A stretch of 64,000 bases of DNA from Paraburkholderia silvatlantica (GCF_003096715.1 NZ_QEOL01000035.1:1-64000), one strand, 5' to 3'. Positions 45,497 through 53,939 are shown, counted from the first letter of the stretch. The notes: generated from the sequence alone by a model not told the origin. A program made the numbers and translations.

Positions 45497-46066
45497 TTAA
45501 CGTACCAGCGTCGACTGCGTGCGGCCGTAGCGCAGATTTTCGATGATGGTCGGCGCCTTCGCGATCGGCATCTTGTTGGCGCAGAAGTAGTCCTGATACA
45601 GCCTCGACTGGTACGCATTGAGCGTGCCGTTCTCGATGCGCGACCAGTTGTTCGCGACGGTCTGGTCCCAGCCGTTGTGATCGGCGTCGAGGCTCGCATA
45701 GAGGCGCCACTCGTAAGTGTCGCAGCGAATCCCTTCGTAGTTCACGTTGCGCGCGCCGCTCGGGCTCGTGATGACGATCGTGTAGCGCACGACGCCGTCC
45801 GTGCCGACCGTGACCGAAGCAGGATCGACGGCGAACTTGAGCGGCGAATTGTTCGAGACGTCGAACGGCAGCAGCGTCGCGCCGGCCTGCGGCAGCGGCG
45901 GCAGGCCCTCGAGCTTGTTTTCCTGCCATTCGCCCTTGCGGTCCAGAAGGTAGACAAACGTGCTGTCGTCCTTGTTCGTGGGACCGGAACTGGAGCACGC
46001 GGCCAGTCCTGACACAAGCAGTACACCGCCTGCGGCGCATGCCGCAGCAAGAGCAAATCGTTTCAA
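45497..46066 (-). CDS. CNP1-like family lipoprotein
   Basis: A 189-residue predicted lipoprotein of the CNP1-like family (named after a neisserial/cryptic protein; function unknown). I placed the start at a TTG (46066) giving KRFALAAACAAGG..., because GAGGAAAACC lies upstream and a lipobox LAAC with Cys24 follows at the expected distance; longer frames give an Arg/Pro-rich non-signal sequence. The mature protein starts with a Ser-rich linker, then a beta-rich domain with NVNYEGIRCDTYEWRLYAS. Probably outer-membrane or periplasm-facing. Confidence 0.8.
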   Translation of the reverse strand: MKRFALAAACAAGGVLLVSGLAACSSSGPTNKDDSTFVYLLDRKGEWQENKLEGLPPLPQAGATLLPFDVSNNSPLKFAVDPASVTVGTDGVVRYTIVITSPSGARNVNYEGIRCDTYEWRLYASLDADHNGWDQTVANNWSRIENGTLNAYQSRLYQDYFCANKMPIAKAPTIIENLRYGRTQSTLVR

Positions 46067-46120
46067 ATTGGTTTTCCTCGAAGCACGGGCGCGCGTTGCG
46101 AACGAACTGCGCCGCGAATG

Positions 46121-46167
46121 CGAACCGGCGGGGCCCGGCGCGCGATGCGCCGGGCCCCGCCGGTTCG
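46121..46167. repeat. 21-bp perfect GC-rich inverted repeat
   Basis: Arms 46121-46141 and 46147-46167 (cores CCGGCGGGGCCCGG and its complement) are perfect complements with a 5-base loop (GCGAT). It lies between rppH and the CNP1-like gene on the same strand, just past the rppH stop. There is no T-run on either side, so it is not a classical terminator. It may be a T-poor terminator or an mRNA-stabilising stem. Confidence 0.85.
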
Positions 46168-46185
46168 GGCGTTCTTTGCGTTGGC

Positions 46186-46875
46186 TCAAGCCCCTTGATC
46201 CTGCTCGTCCTGCGCAGGCTCGATGATACTCTGCGCCGACGCGCAATCGCTTTCGATCGGCGTACGCGGCGTACGTTCGGGTGCGCCCTCCGGCGCGGCC
46301 TCATACGGCTCGGCGTGCACCGCGTCCGCGTGCGCCGACGTCACGATGCGCGGGTAGCGCACCTCGTGAGCCTGTACGCCCAGGCGTTCCTGGCGCGGCG
46401 CGGGCCGGCGCAGGAAGCGCGAGAGCTCGGTCAGCGCAAGCTGATAGACGTCGCGCTTGAACTCGATGACCGCTTCGAGCGGCACCCAGTATTCATTCCA
46501 GCGCCACGCATCGAACTCCGGATGCTCCGTTGCCCGCAGGCAGATATCGCAGTCGCGCCCGACCATGCGCAGCAGAAACCAGATCTGTTTCTGGCCGCGA
46601 TAATGGCCGCGCACTTCGCGCTTGATGAACTTGTCCGGCACCTCATAACGCAACCAGTCGCGTGTGCGACCGACGATCTTGACGTGCTCCGGATGCAAAC
46701 CGGTTTCTTCGTGCAACTCCCGAAACATTGCCTGCATGGGGGTTTCACCATACTTGATGCCCCCTTGCGGAAACTGCCAGGAATGTTCGCGAACCCGCTT
46801 GCCCCAAAACACCTCGTTTCGCGCGTTCAAGAGGATGATGCCGACGTTCGGGCGAAACCCCTCACGATCCAGCAT
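46186..46875 (-). CDS. rppH: RNA pyrophosphohydrolase RppH
   Basis: A 229-residue Nudix enzyme that removes pyrophosphate from RNA 5' ends and so starts mRNA decay. The N-terminal MLDREGFRPNVGIILLN and the Nudix box at residues 38-60 (GGIKYGET...RELHEETGL) match RppH. It carries an extra C-terminal tail of about 70 acidic, Pro/Glu-rich residues beyond the 176-residue E. coli enzyme. It diverges from proS, with an AAGGTGG-type site before the ATG. The tail is probably disordered. Confidence 0.93.
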   Translation of the reverse strand: MLDREGFRPNVGIILLNARNEVFWGKRVREHSWQFPQGGIKYGETPMQAMFRELHEETGLHPEHVKIVGRTRDWLRYEVPDKFIKREVRGHYRGQKQIWFLLRMVGRDCDICLRATEHPEFDAWRWNEYWVPLEAVIEFKRDVYQLALTELSRFLRRPAPRQERLGVQAHEVRYPRIVTSAHADAVHAEPYEAAPEGAPERTPRTPIESDCASAQSIIEPAQDEQDQGA

Positions 46876-46908
46876 ACAACCACCTTCGAATCCTTTAAAA
46901 TTGCTTTG

Positions 46909-46914
46909 ATTATA
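46909..46914 (-). promoter_or_regulatory. Perfect -10 box of a probable rppH promoter
   Basis: Read on the minus strand, TATAAT (46914-46909) lies in the AT-rich stretch 34 bases upstream of the rppH ATG. No convincing -35 is found at 16-18 bases. Confidence 0.45.
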
Positions 46915-47140
46915 AACAGATAACGGCCCTCACGCACCCGCCGTCCGTGACCCGCCATCCGGAAAGTCGAGCGAATGGCCACGGCCGCGCAAAACAGCCT
47001 CGGGGCGCGATCGGCCTGGAATCTGGCCGGCGTTATCGGCGCGGCTCGCGGCGCGTTGTCATAATGGCGAGTTCGTGAACTCCTCCGTTGGTCACTTCTT
47101 CGGGCGGTCTGCACCGGGCCGCCGCTTTTGGATAATTTGA

Positions 47141-48877
47141 ATGAAAGCCTCCCGTTTCTTTATCGGCACCCTGAAGGAAGCGCCCGCTGACGCGGAAATC
47201 GTCAGCCACAAGCTGATGGTTCGCGCGGGCATGATCCGTCGCGTCGCCGGCGGCATTTACAACTATCTGCCGATCGGCCTGCGTTCGATCCGCAAGGTCG
47301 AGCAGATCGTGCGCGAGGAAATGAACCGCGCCGGCGCCATCGAACTGCTCATGCCGGCCGTGCAGCCGGCCGAGCTGTGGCAGGAATCGGGTCGCTGGGA
47401 ACAATACGGGCCGGAACTGCTGCGCTTCAAGGATCGCAAGCAGAGTGACTTCGTGATGGGCCCGACGCACGAAGAGGTCGTCACCGACATCGCGCGTGGC
47501 CAGATCAAGAGCTATCGGCAGCTGCCGGTGAACTTCTATCAGGTGCAGACGAAGTTCCGCGACGAAATCCGTCCCCGTTTTGGCGTGATGCGCGGGCGCG
47601 AATTCATCATGAAGGATGCGTACTCGTTCGATAAGGACGTCGAAGGGCTCAAGCTTTCGTACCAGAAGATGTACGACGCTTACGTGCGCATCTTCACGCG
47701 TCTTGGCCTGCAATTCCGTGCAGTCGCGGCCGACAACGGCTCGATCGGCGGCAGCGGCTCGCACGAATTCCACGTGATCGCGGAAACGGGCGAAGACGAC
47801 ATCGCCTATTGCCCGACCTCGGACTTCGCGGCCAACGTCGAAGCCGCCGAAGCGCTGCCGCTCATCGCGCAGCGCGGCGCACCCACCCAGGCGCTCACGA
47901 AGACGCCCACGCCCGGCGCGGCCAAGTGCGAGGCAGTCGCCGAGCTGCTCGGCATCCCGCTCGAAAGCACCATCAAGTCGATCATCCTCGCGACGGACAA
48001 CGAAGGCGCCGAGCCCACGATCTGGCTGCTGATGCTGCGCGGCGACCACGACCTGAACGAGATCAAGGCCGGCAAGCTCGAAGGCCTGAGCGGCTTTCGC
48101 TTCGCGACCGAAGCGGAAATCGTCGAGTGGTTCGGTACGCCCCCGGGCTACCTCGGACCGCTGAACACGAAGAAGCCGGTCAGGGTGATCGCCGATCGCA
48201 CGGTCGCGAACATGAGCGATTTCGTGGTGGGCACGAACGAAGTCGATTTCCACACCACGGGCGTGAACTGGGGCCGCGACCTGCCGGAGCCGGTCGTCGC
48301 CGACATCCGCAACGTGAAGAAGGGCGATCCCTCGCCGGACGGCAAGGGCGTGATCGACATCTGCCGCGGCATCGAAGTGGGCCACGTGTTCCAGCTCGGC
48401 ACGAAGTATTCGGAAGCGATGAACGCCACGTTCCTCGCCGAAAACGGCAAGCCCGCGCCGATGCAGATGGGCTGCTACGGCATTGGCATCACGCGTATTC
48501 TCGGTGCAGCCATCGAGCAGAACTTCGACGAGAAGGGCATCATCTGGCCTGAGTCGATCGCGCCGTTCCAGGTTGTCGTGTGCCCGATGGGCATGGACCG
48601 CAGCGAGCTCGTGCGCGAGCACGCCGAGCGCGTCTACGACGAACTGCTCGAAGCGGGCGTGGACGTGATCCTCGACGACCGCGGCGAGCGCCCGGGCGTG
48701 ATGTTCGCCGACTGGGAACTGATCGGCGTGCCGCATCGTCTCGTGATCGGCGAGCGCGGCCTGAAGGACGGCAAGATCGAGTACCAGGGCCGCCGCGATA
48801 CCGAAGCGACGCTGCTCGCAGCCGACGAGGCCGCGCAGACGGTGGCGCAGAAGGTCCGCGCGGCGCTCGCGGTTTAA
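47141..48877 (+). CDS. proS: Prolyl-tRNA synthetase
   Basis: A 578-residue class II synthetase of the bacterial form. Motif 2 region (YQVQTKFRDEIRPRFGVMRGREF) is followed by the cis-editing INS domain (about residues 225-400), which clears Ala-tRNA-Pro, then motif 3 (GCYGIGITRILGA) and an anticodon-binding C-domain. It starts at ATG 47141 with a weak GGATAA-like site. The cognate tRNA-Pro(CGG) is encoded about 6 kb away at 40883. marC follows after 32 bases and is likely co-transcribed. Confidence 0.97.
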   Translation: MKASRFFIGTLKEAPADAEIVSHKLMVRAGMIRRVAGGIYNYLPIGLRSIRKVEQIVREEMNRAGAIELLMPAVQPAELWQESGRWEQYGPELLRFKDRKQSDFVMGPTHEEVVTDIARGQIKSYRQLPVNFYQVQTKFRDEIRPRFGVMRGREFIMKDAYSFDKDVEGLKLSYQKMYDAYVRIFTRLGLQFRAVAADNGSIGGSGSHEFHVIAETGEDDIAYCPTSDFAANVEAAEALPLIAQRGAPTQALTKTPTPGAAKCEAVAELLGIPLESTIKSIILATDNEGAEPTIWLLMLRGDHDLNEIKAGKLEGLSGFRFATEAEIVEWFGTPPGYLGPLNTKKPVRVIADRTVANMSDFVVGTNEVDFHTTGVNWGRDLPEPVVADIRNVKKGDPSPDGKGVIDICRGIEVGHVFQLGTKYSEAMNATFLAENGKPAPMQMGCYGIGITRILGAAIEQNFDEKGIIWPESIAPFQVVVCPMGMDRSELVREHAERVYDELLEAGVDVILDDRGERPGVMFADWELIGVPHRLVIGERGLKDGKIEYQGRRDTEATLLAADEAAQTVAQKVRAALAV

Positions 48878-48909
48878 CGGTCCATCCCGGTTAAAGGAGC
48901 GCTGCGAGC

Positions 48910-49509
48910 GTGCAGTACAGTTTTCTGTCCGCTACGGTCCTGCTGCTCCTCATCACCGACCCGCTCGGTAATATTCCGCTCTTCATCAGTTGCCTGCGCG
49001 GCGTTGCCAAGCAGCGCCGCGCGATCGTGATCCTGCGCGAGGTCGCGATTGCGTTCGTGATCCTGCTCGTCTTCATGGTCGCCGGCAACAGCTTCCTGCG
49101 CATGATGGGGCTCACCGATACCTCGCTGCGCATCGGCGGCGGCATCGTGCTGTTCCTCATTGCGCTGCGCATGATCTTTCCGCATCCGGGCGGCCCGTTC
49201 GGCGGCGGCGACAAGGGCGGCGAGCCGCTCATCGTGCCGCTCGCCATTCCCGCGCTGGCGGGGCCTTCGGCGCTCGCCACGGTCATGCTGCTCACCTCGC
49301 AGGCACCCGGCAAACTCTACGAATGGGTCGCCGCGCTCGTCGTGACGATGGTGATCTGCGCGGTCGTGCTGGTGATGGCGGAACGCATCCAGCAGTGGCT
49401 CGGCGAGCGCGTCGTGACGGCCTTCGAGCGCCTGATGGGCCTCGTGCTCGTGGCGATATCGGTGGAAATGATCCTCGCGGGCATCGCCAACTTCGTGCAT
49501 CACCTCTGA
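48910..49509 (+). CDS. MarC family integral membrane protein
   Basis: A 199-residue MarC/UPF0056 protein with six predicted membrane segments. The family signature ITDPLGNIPLF near residue 15 and LAIPALAGPSALATVMLL near residue 113 are present. It starts at a GTG (48910) with AAAGGAGC upstream. MarC proteins are multidrug-resistance locus relatives but their transport activity is unproven. Downstream of proS in the same direction and closed by a terminator. Confidence 0.88.
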   Translation: MQYSFLSATVLLLLITDPLGNIPLFISCLRGVAKQRRAIVILREVAIAFVILLVFMVAGNSFLRMMGLTDTSLRIGGGIVLFLIALRMIFPHPGGPFGGGDKGGEPLIVPLAIPALAGPSALATVMLLTSQAPGKLYEWVAALVVTMVICAVVLVMAERIQQWLGERVVTAFERLMGLVLVAISVEMILAGIANFVHHL

Positions 49510-49537
49510 TGCCGCGTAGAGCGGGCGTCGCAGGCAA

Positions 49538-49565
49538 CAAAAAAGCAGCCCGCGGGCTGCTTTTT
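49538..49565. terminator. Bidirectional terminator between marC and hpt
   Basis: A perfect palindrome, AAAAAGCAGCCCG followed by its complement CGGGCTGCTTTTT, with flanking A and T runs. It serves convergent marC and hpt. Confidence 0.85.
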
Positions 49566-49595
49566 CGATGGTGCGTCAAAAGGCCGACGCGCGCT

Positions 49596-50147
49596 TCACG
49601 CGCCTTCGGTCAGCGCGCGGATAGTCGGCAGATTGCGCCAGTAACCCTTGGCGTCCATGCCGCAGCCAAACACGTAGCGGTCCGGCACCGAAAAGCCGCA
49701 GTAGTCGGGATACAGCGGCTTGGCCTTCGTGAGCGTCTTCTCGCACAGCACGGCCGAAAGGAAACGCTTCGCACCCATGTCCATGATGCGGTCGCGAATC
49801 GCCGCCATGGTCTCGCCTTCGTCGAGGATGTCGTCGAGCACGAGCACCACTCGGTCCTTGACCGACTCGCGCGGCGCCACGCGCCACTGCATCTCGGCGC
49901 TGCCCTTGATCGCGTTGCGGTAGCGCGTGAGGTGGATGTAGTCGAACTCGAGCGGGAAGTCGAGGTGCGGCAGCAGCATGCCGGTGAACACGGCGGCGCC
50001 GCCCATCACCGAGAGCACGAGCGGGAAGTCCTCGCTGATCTCGGCGCGGATGGCTTCGGCCATCCGGCCGATCGACGCATTGACGTCGCCCTCCGAAACG
50101 ATCTCTTCGGAGTGGCGGAAAATGTGCAGGGCTTCTTCGCGATTCAT
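49596..50147 (-). CDS. hpt: Hypoxanthine phosphoribosyltransferase
   Basis: A 183-residue purine salvage enzyme that makes IMP (or GMP) from hypoxanthine (or guanine) and PRPP. The PRPP-binding loop VVLVLDDILDEGETM near residue 100 is characteristic, along with LVLSVMGGAAVFTGML near residue 43. It stands alone between convergent marC and the ffh gene, 129 bases downstream of the latter's stop. Preference between hypoxanthine and guanine cannot be read from sequence. Confidence 0.9.
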   Translation of the reverse strand: MNREEALHIFRHSEEIVSEGDVNASIGRMAEAIRAEISEDFPLVLSVMGGAAVFTGMLLPHLDFPLEFDYIHLTRYRNAIKGSAEMQWRVAPRESVKDRVVLVLDDILDEGETMAAIRDRIMDMGAKRFLSAVLCEKTLTKAKPLYPDYCGFSVPDRYVFGCGMDAKGYWRNLPTIRALTEGA

Positions 50148-50276
50148 GACTCTGGCGGGAAGGTAGCGGTCGCTACTGAAGTGTGGAAAATTACGGCGGC
50201 GCGCGCTACAGCATAAACCCGCGCATTGGGTCCGTCGTGCGCCGCGTCGAGCGGGGCCGCCGCGCGGCCCGCAGGA

Positions 50277-51644
50277 TCAACGCATGCCGGGCATCATGCC
50301 CTTCATGCCGCGCATCATCTTTTGCAGATTGCCGCCCTTGAGCTTCTTCATCATGGTGCGCATCTGCTCATACTGGTTGAGCATGCGGTTCACTTCCTGA
50401 ACCTGCACGCCCGCGCCCGCCGCAATGCGGCGCTTGCGCGTGGCCTTGATGAGTTCGGGCTTGGCGCGCTCGGCGGGCGTCATCGAGTTGATGATGCCTT
50501 CCATGCGGCGCATCTGCTTCTCGGCCTGGCCCATGTCGGCACCCGAGGCCGCCTGCTGGAACTGCGCGGGCAGCTTGTCCATGAGCGACGACAGGCCGCC
50601 CATGCTCTTCATCTGCGTGAGTTGCGCGCGGAAGTCGTTGAGGTCGAAGTCGCCGCCCTTCTTGACCTTGTCGGCGAGCTTTTGCGCGGCTTGAACATCC
50701 ACGCCGCGCTGCGCTTCCTCGACGAGCGCGAGAATGTCGCCCATGCCGAGAATACGGTTCGCCATGCGGTCCGGGTGGAACACCTCGAGGCCGTCGAGCT
50801 TTTCGGCAACGCCGACGAACTTGATCGGCTTGCCCGTGATGTGACGCACGGAAAGCGCCGCGCCGCCGCGCGAGTCGCCATCGAGCTTGGTGAGCACGAC
50901 GCCGGTGAGCGGCAGGGCGTCGTTGAACGCCTTCGCGGTGTTGACCGCGTCCTGACCGAGCATCGCGTCCACCACGAAGAGCGTCTCAGCCGGCTTGAGC
51001 GACGCGTGCAGCGCGGTGATCTCGTTCATCATCGCCTCGTCGATACCGAGGCGGCCGGCTGTGTCGACGAGCAGCACGTCGTGATAGTGGCGCCTCGCCC
51101 AGTCGACCGCCGCGGCGGCGATCTCGACGGGCTTCTGGTCCGGCTGCGAGGGGAAGAAGTCGGCGCCGACCTGCTCCGTCACCGTCTTCAACTGCGCGAT
51201 AGCGGCAGGGCGGTAGACGTCGCACGAAACGGTGAGGACCTTCTTCCTGTACTTCTCGCGCAGGAGCTTGGCGAGCTTGCCGGTGGTGGTGGTTTTACCG
51301 GCGCCCTGCAGACCCGCCATGAGGATGACGGCAGGCGGCGTGACGGCGAGATCGAGTTCGGCGGCCTTCCCCTCGTAGTCGCCGCCGATCACGGCGGTCA
51401 GCTCGCGCTGCACCACGCCGACGAGCGCCTGGCCCGGCGAGAGGCTTGCGATCACTTCCTCGCCGAGCGCCTTCTCCTTCACCTTGGCGATGAATTCGCG
51501 CACGACGGGCAGCGCCACGTCCGCTTCGAGCAGGGCGAGACGCACCTCGCGCAGCATTTCCTGCGTATTGGCTTCGGTCAGCCGGGCTTCGCCGCGCAGC
51601 GTCTTGACGACGCGCGCCATCCGTTGAGTGAGATTGTCGAGCAT
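50277..51644 (-). CDS. ffh: Signal recognition particle GTPase Ffh
   Basis: A 455-residue SRP54. The N domain helices precede the G domain (GLQGAGKTTTTGKLAKL near residue 105, DTAGRLG, TKLDGDSRGGAAL) and a methionine-rich M domain at the C-terminus (QMRTMMKKLKGGNLQKMMRGMKGMMPGMR) that binds 4.5S RNA and signal peptides. It handles co-translational membrane insertion and pairs with FtsY, which is not in this window. It diverges from the ypjD-like operon. Confidence 0.97.
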   Translation of the reverse strand: MLDNLTQRMARVVKTLRGEARLTEANTQEMLREVRLALLEADVALPVVREFIAKVKEKALGEEVIASLSPGQALVGVVQRELTAVIGGDYEGKAAELDLAVTPPAVILMAGLQGAGKTTTTGKLAKLLREKYRKKVLTVSCDVYRPAAIAQLKTVTEQVGADFFPSQPDQKPVEIAAAAVDWARRHYHDVLLVDTAGRLGIDEAMMNEITALHASLKPAETLFVVDAMLGQDAVNTAKAFNDALPLTGVVLTKLDGDSRGGAALSVRHITGKPIKFVGVAEKLDGLEVFHPDRMANRILGMGDILALVEEAQRGVDVQAAQKLADKVKKGGDFDLNDFRAQLTQMKSMGGLSSLMDKLPAQFQQAASGADMGQAEKQMRRMEGIINSMTPAERAKPELIKATRKRRIAAGAGVQVQEVNRMLNQYEQMRTMMKKLKGGNLQKMMRGMKGMMPGMR

Positions 51645-51744
51645 GGGGAGGCGGTGAGCAGTGCGGCCCGGCCCGCGCGCGCAAAAACGGGAATGCGCCG
51701 CGTTTCGCCGCGCTTCTGTGTGTTTGCCGCGCGGCCAGGGGGCC

Positions 51745-51750
51745 TATAGT
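51745..51750 (+). promoter_or_regulatory. Likely -10 box of the ypjD operon, leaderless start
   Basis: TATAGT (51745-51750) lies only 11 bases before the ATG at 51762. Possible -35 sequences are TTGCCG (15-base spacer) or TTTGCC (16-base spacer). Transcription would begin near 51757, leaving about five bases of leader and no Shine-Dalgarno site. Confidence 0.45.
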
Positions 51751-51761
51751 AAACTTCGAAC

Positions 51762-52703
51762 ATGGATATTGTACTGTATGCCCTCACCGTGCTCCTGTAC
51801 GGCGGATTGTGTGCCGCCGACTGGCGCGCGCTGCGCCGCGCGGGCACCGCGCCGCTGCTCGGCAGCGTGCCGCCCGTTCCGGTGACGCTCGGCGCAGGGG
51901 CGGGCTTGGGTGGCGACGCCTTGCGCGCGCGGACCTTCGGCCCGCTTTCCCGCGCGCTGCTCTTCGTCGCGCTCGCCGCGCACGGCGTGCTGCTGCACAT
52001 GACGATCTTCCCCGCCAATGAAATGGTGTTCGGCTTTGCCTTCGCGTTGTCGGCCATGTTCTGGCTCGGTGCGGGCATCTACTGGATCGAGAGCTTTTTC
52101 TTTGCGCTCGACGGCCTGCGTCTCCTGCTGCTGCCGTTGGCGGCCGTCGCGTCGATCCTGCCGCTCGTGTTCGGCGGCGTGCGGGTGCTGCCCTACGCGG
52201 CCGCGCCGATGTTCAAGCTGCACTTCGTCATCGCGAACGTCGCCTATGGGCTCTTTGCGATCGCCGCGTTGCATGCGGTGCTGATGCTCGCCGTCGAGCG
52301 CCGGCTGCATGCCCTGAAGGGCGCCGGCTTCCAGCGCAACGCGAGCAATCGCGGCGGCGGCTGGCTCTCGAACTGGATCGAGACGTTGCCGCCCCTCCTC
52401 ACGATGGAAAAGCTGCTGTTCCGCCTGATCGGCGCGGGCTTCGTGCTGCTCACGGCCACGCTCGTCTCGGGCATCGTGTTCAGCGAGCAGTTGATCGACC
52501 GGCCGCTCTCGCTCGATCACAAGACCGTCTTCGCGATTCTTTCGTGGCTGATGTTCGGCGCGCTGCTTACCGCGCGCAAGATTTCCGGCTGGCGCGGCCG
52601 CGCTGCGTTACGCTGGGTGATCGCATCGTTCATCGCCTTGCTGCTCGCTTACGTGGGCAGCCGGTTCGTCTTCGAGGTGCTGCTGCACCGCCCTGTGGTT
52701 TGA
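51762..52703 (+). CDS. ypjD: Inner membrane protein of the CcsA/YpjD family
   Basis: A 313-residue CcsA-like membrane protein with about eight segments. Two conserved histidines stand out, one in LHFVIANVAYGLF near residue 153 and one in SLDHKTVFAILSWLMF near residue 253, as in cytochrome c assembly (CcsA/CcmC) relatives. The E. coli homologue YpjD also lies next to ffh. It is unclear whether this group handles heme or plays another role. No Shine-Dalgarno sequence precedes the ATG. It heads a three-gene run with the PP0621-like gene and ampD. Confidence 0.8.
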   Translation: MDIVLYALTVLLYGGLCAADWRALRRAGTAPLLGSVPPVPVTLGAGAGLGGDALRARTFGPLSRALLFVALAAHGVLLHMTIFPANEMVFGFAFALSAMFWLGAGIYWIESFFFALDGLRLLLLPLAAVASILPLVFGGVRVLPYAAAPMFKLHFVIANVAYGLFAIAALHAVLMLAVERRLHALKGAGFQRNASNRGGGWLSNWIETLPPLLTMEKLLFRLIGAGFVLLTATLVSGIVFSEQLIDRPLSLDHKTVFAILSWLMFGALLTARKISGWRGRAALRWVIASFIALLLAYVGSRFVFEVLLHRPVV

Positions 52704-52725
52704 GTCGTTTGAGTCGCGTATTCCG

Positions 52726-53064
52726 ATGAGACAGATTTTTCTCCTCGTGCTGCTGTTCGTGGTCGGGCAGTGGTTCGTCAAGGCGCTGCGCCGTGCGCAG
52801 ACGCAGTCGCGGCCCGGTGCCCAACCGGGGCAAGGCGCACAGCCGGGACAAGGCGCACAGCCGGGGCAGGGCGCCGCACGCAACGCCGATGGCGGTGCGA
52901 ACGGCAAGGCTGCGCTGCCCGAGCCGATGGTCCGCTGCGCCGAGTGCGGCGTGCATGCGCCGCGCAGCGAATCGGTGAATGTCGGTGCGCGCTCGTTCTG
53001 CAGTTCCGAGCACGCGCGTGCCTACGACGCGCGCACCACGGCCCAGGATCGCCCCGCACGATGA
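52726..53064 (+). CDS. Small membrane-anchored zinc-ribbon protein (PP0621-like)
   Basis: A 112-residue protein with an N-terminal membrane segment (MRQIFLLVLLFVVGQWFVKAL), a disordered linker containing three exact-register copies of GAQPGQ (18-bp DNA repeats), and a C-terminal four-ligand cysteine/histidine-type ribbon (VRCAECGVH...FCSSEHARAY). The shape matches PP0621-family proteins of unknown role. It overlaps ampD by four bases and follows ypjD by 22. The linker length probably varies between strains by repeat slippage. Confidence 0.75.
   Translation: MRQIFLLVLLFVVGQWFVKALRRAQTQSRPGAQPGQGAQPGQGAQPGQGAARNADGGANGKAALPEPMVRCAECGVHAPRSESVNVGARSFCSSEHARAYDARTTAQDRPAR
52816..52869 (+). repeat. 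Three 18-bp coding tandem repeats
   Basis: Units at 52816, 52834 and 52852 encode GAQPGQ each and differ at a few third positions (GGTGCCCAACCGGGGCAA, GGCGCACAGCCGGGACAA, GGCGCACAGCCGGGGCAG). They lie in the linker of the PP0621-like protein. Confidence 0.85.
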
Positions 53065-53699
53065 GCGCTGCTGCATCGCCAGGTTTGCCAGTGTCGCGCG
53101 CGTACGAAGTCGACGCGCAGGGCTGGGTGTCCGGCGCGCGCCGCCTGCCTTCGCCTAACTTCGAGGCCCGCCCGCAAGGCGCCGTGCCGACGCTCATCGT
53201 CGTCCACAACATCAGCCTGCCGCCCAACGTTTTCGGCGGGCCAGAGATCGCCGATCTTTTTCTCAACCGCCTCGACTGCGACGCGCATCCGTACTTCGAC
53301 GCCAACCTGCGCGGCGTGCGCGTCTCGGCGCATTTCGTCATTCATCGCGACGGCGCGCTCGAGCAGTTCGTCTCATGCGACGAGCGCGCGTGGCACGCGG
53401 GCGCGTCGAGCTTCTTCGGGCGCGAGCGCTGCAACGATTTCGCCATCGGCATCGAGCTGGAAGGCAGCGACACGACGGCCTTCGAGGCGCCGCAGTACGC
53501 CACGCTCGCCGCGCTCGTGAAGGCGCTCGTCGCGCACTATCCGATCGAGGCGCTGGCCGGCCATTCGGACATCGCGCCCGGGCGCAAGACCGACCCCGGC
53601 CCGCACTTCGACTGGGCGCGCCTCAAACACGATACGCAGCTCGCCGATGCGAGCTTCCCCTATATCCAGGGGCGCGGCGCGCAGAACGCGGCGTCGTGA
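53061..53699 (+). CDS. ampD: 1,6-anhydro-N-acetylmuramyl-L-alanine amidase
   Basis: A 212-residue amidase_2 enzyme of peptidoglycan recycling. Zinc ligands His49 (VVHN), His168 (AGHSD) and Asp178 (GRKTDPGP) match AmpD. It cleaves the stem peptide from anhydro-muropeptides and so keeps the AmpR-inducing signal low; loss in other Gram-negatives raises beta-lactamase expression. No signal peptide is present, so it is cytoplasmic. It overlaps the preceding gene by four bases; nrdA follows after a 560-bp gap. Confidence 0.95.
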   Translation: MSAAASPGLPVSRAYEVDAQGWVSGARRLPSPNFEARPQGAVPTLIVVHNISLPPNVFGGPEIADLFLNRLDCDAHPYFDANLRGVRVSAHFVIHRDGALEQFVSCDERAWHAGASSFFGRERCNDFAIGIELEGSDTTAFEAPQYATLAALVKALVAHYPIEALAGHSDIAPGRKTDPGPHFDWARLKHDTQLADASFPYIQGRGAQNAAS

Positions 53700-53874
53700 C
53701 ACGCTCGAGCGCCTGCACAAACCCTCCCGGCTGCACAAGAAATAAGCACCTCTTGCGCGCAAACGCAGGGTCTTCGCGCGCGCCGCGCAGACCACTCGCA
53801 GGGGCATTCGCCGCCAGGCCCCGCGTGGCTTGCCTTGTGGCCTTGTCAAGATAGGACCAGCAAAAAAAAGCCGT

Positions 53875-53902
53875 TTGATCGTACTGTTTCTTCCACTATA
53901 CT
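53875..53902 (+). promoter_or_regulatory. Predicted sigma70 promoter of nrdA
   Basis: TTGATC (53875-53880), a 16-base spacer and TATACT (53897-53902). NrdR box 1 overlaps the -10. The transcript would start near 53909, between the two boxes, giving an untranslated leader of about 350 bases. Confidence 0.7.
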
Positions 53903-53939
53903 TGGTACCCGAAACAAGGCTTCACACCATATGTTGTGT
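53893..53939 (+). promoter_or_regulatory. Pair of NrdR boxes upstream of nrdA
   Basis: Box 1 CCACTATACTTGGTAC (53893-53908) and box 2 ACACCATATGTTGTGT (53924-53939) resemble the NrdR consensus acaCwAtATaTwGtgt. They are separated by 15 bases, 31 bp start to start, about three helical turns, which is the known NrdR arrangement. Box 2 keeps all six outer bases on each arm's half-site pattern; box 1 is degenerate on its right arm. Box 1 overlaps the -10. NrdR itself is not in the window. Confidence 0.8.
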
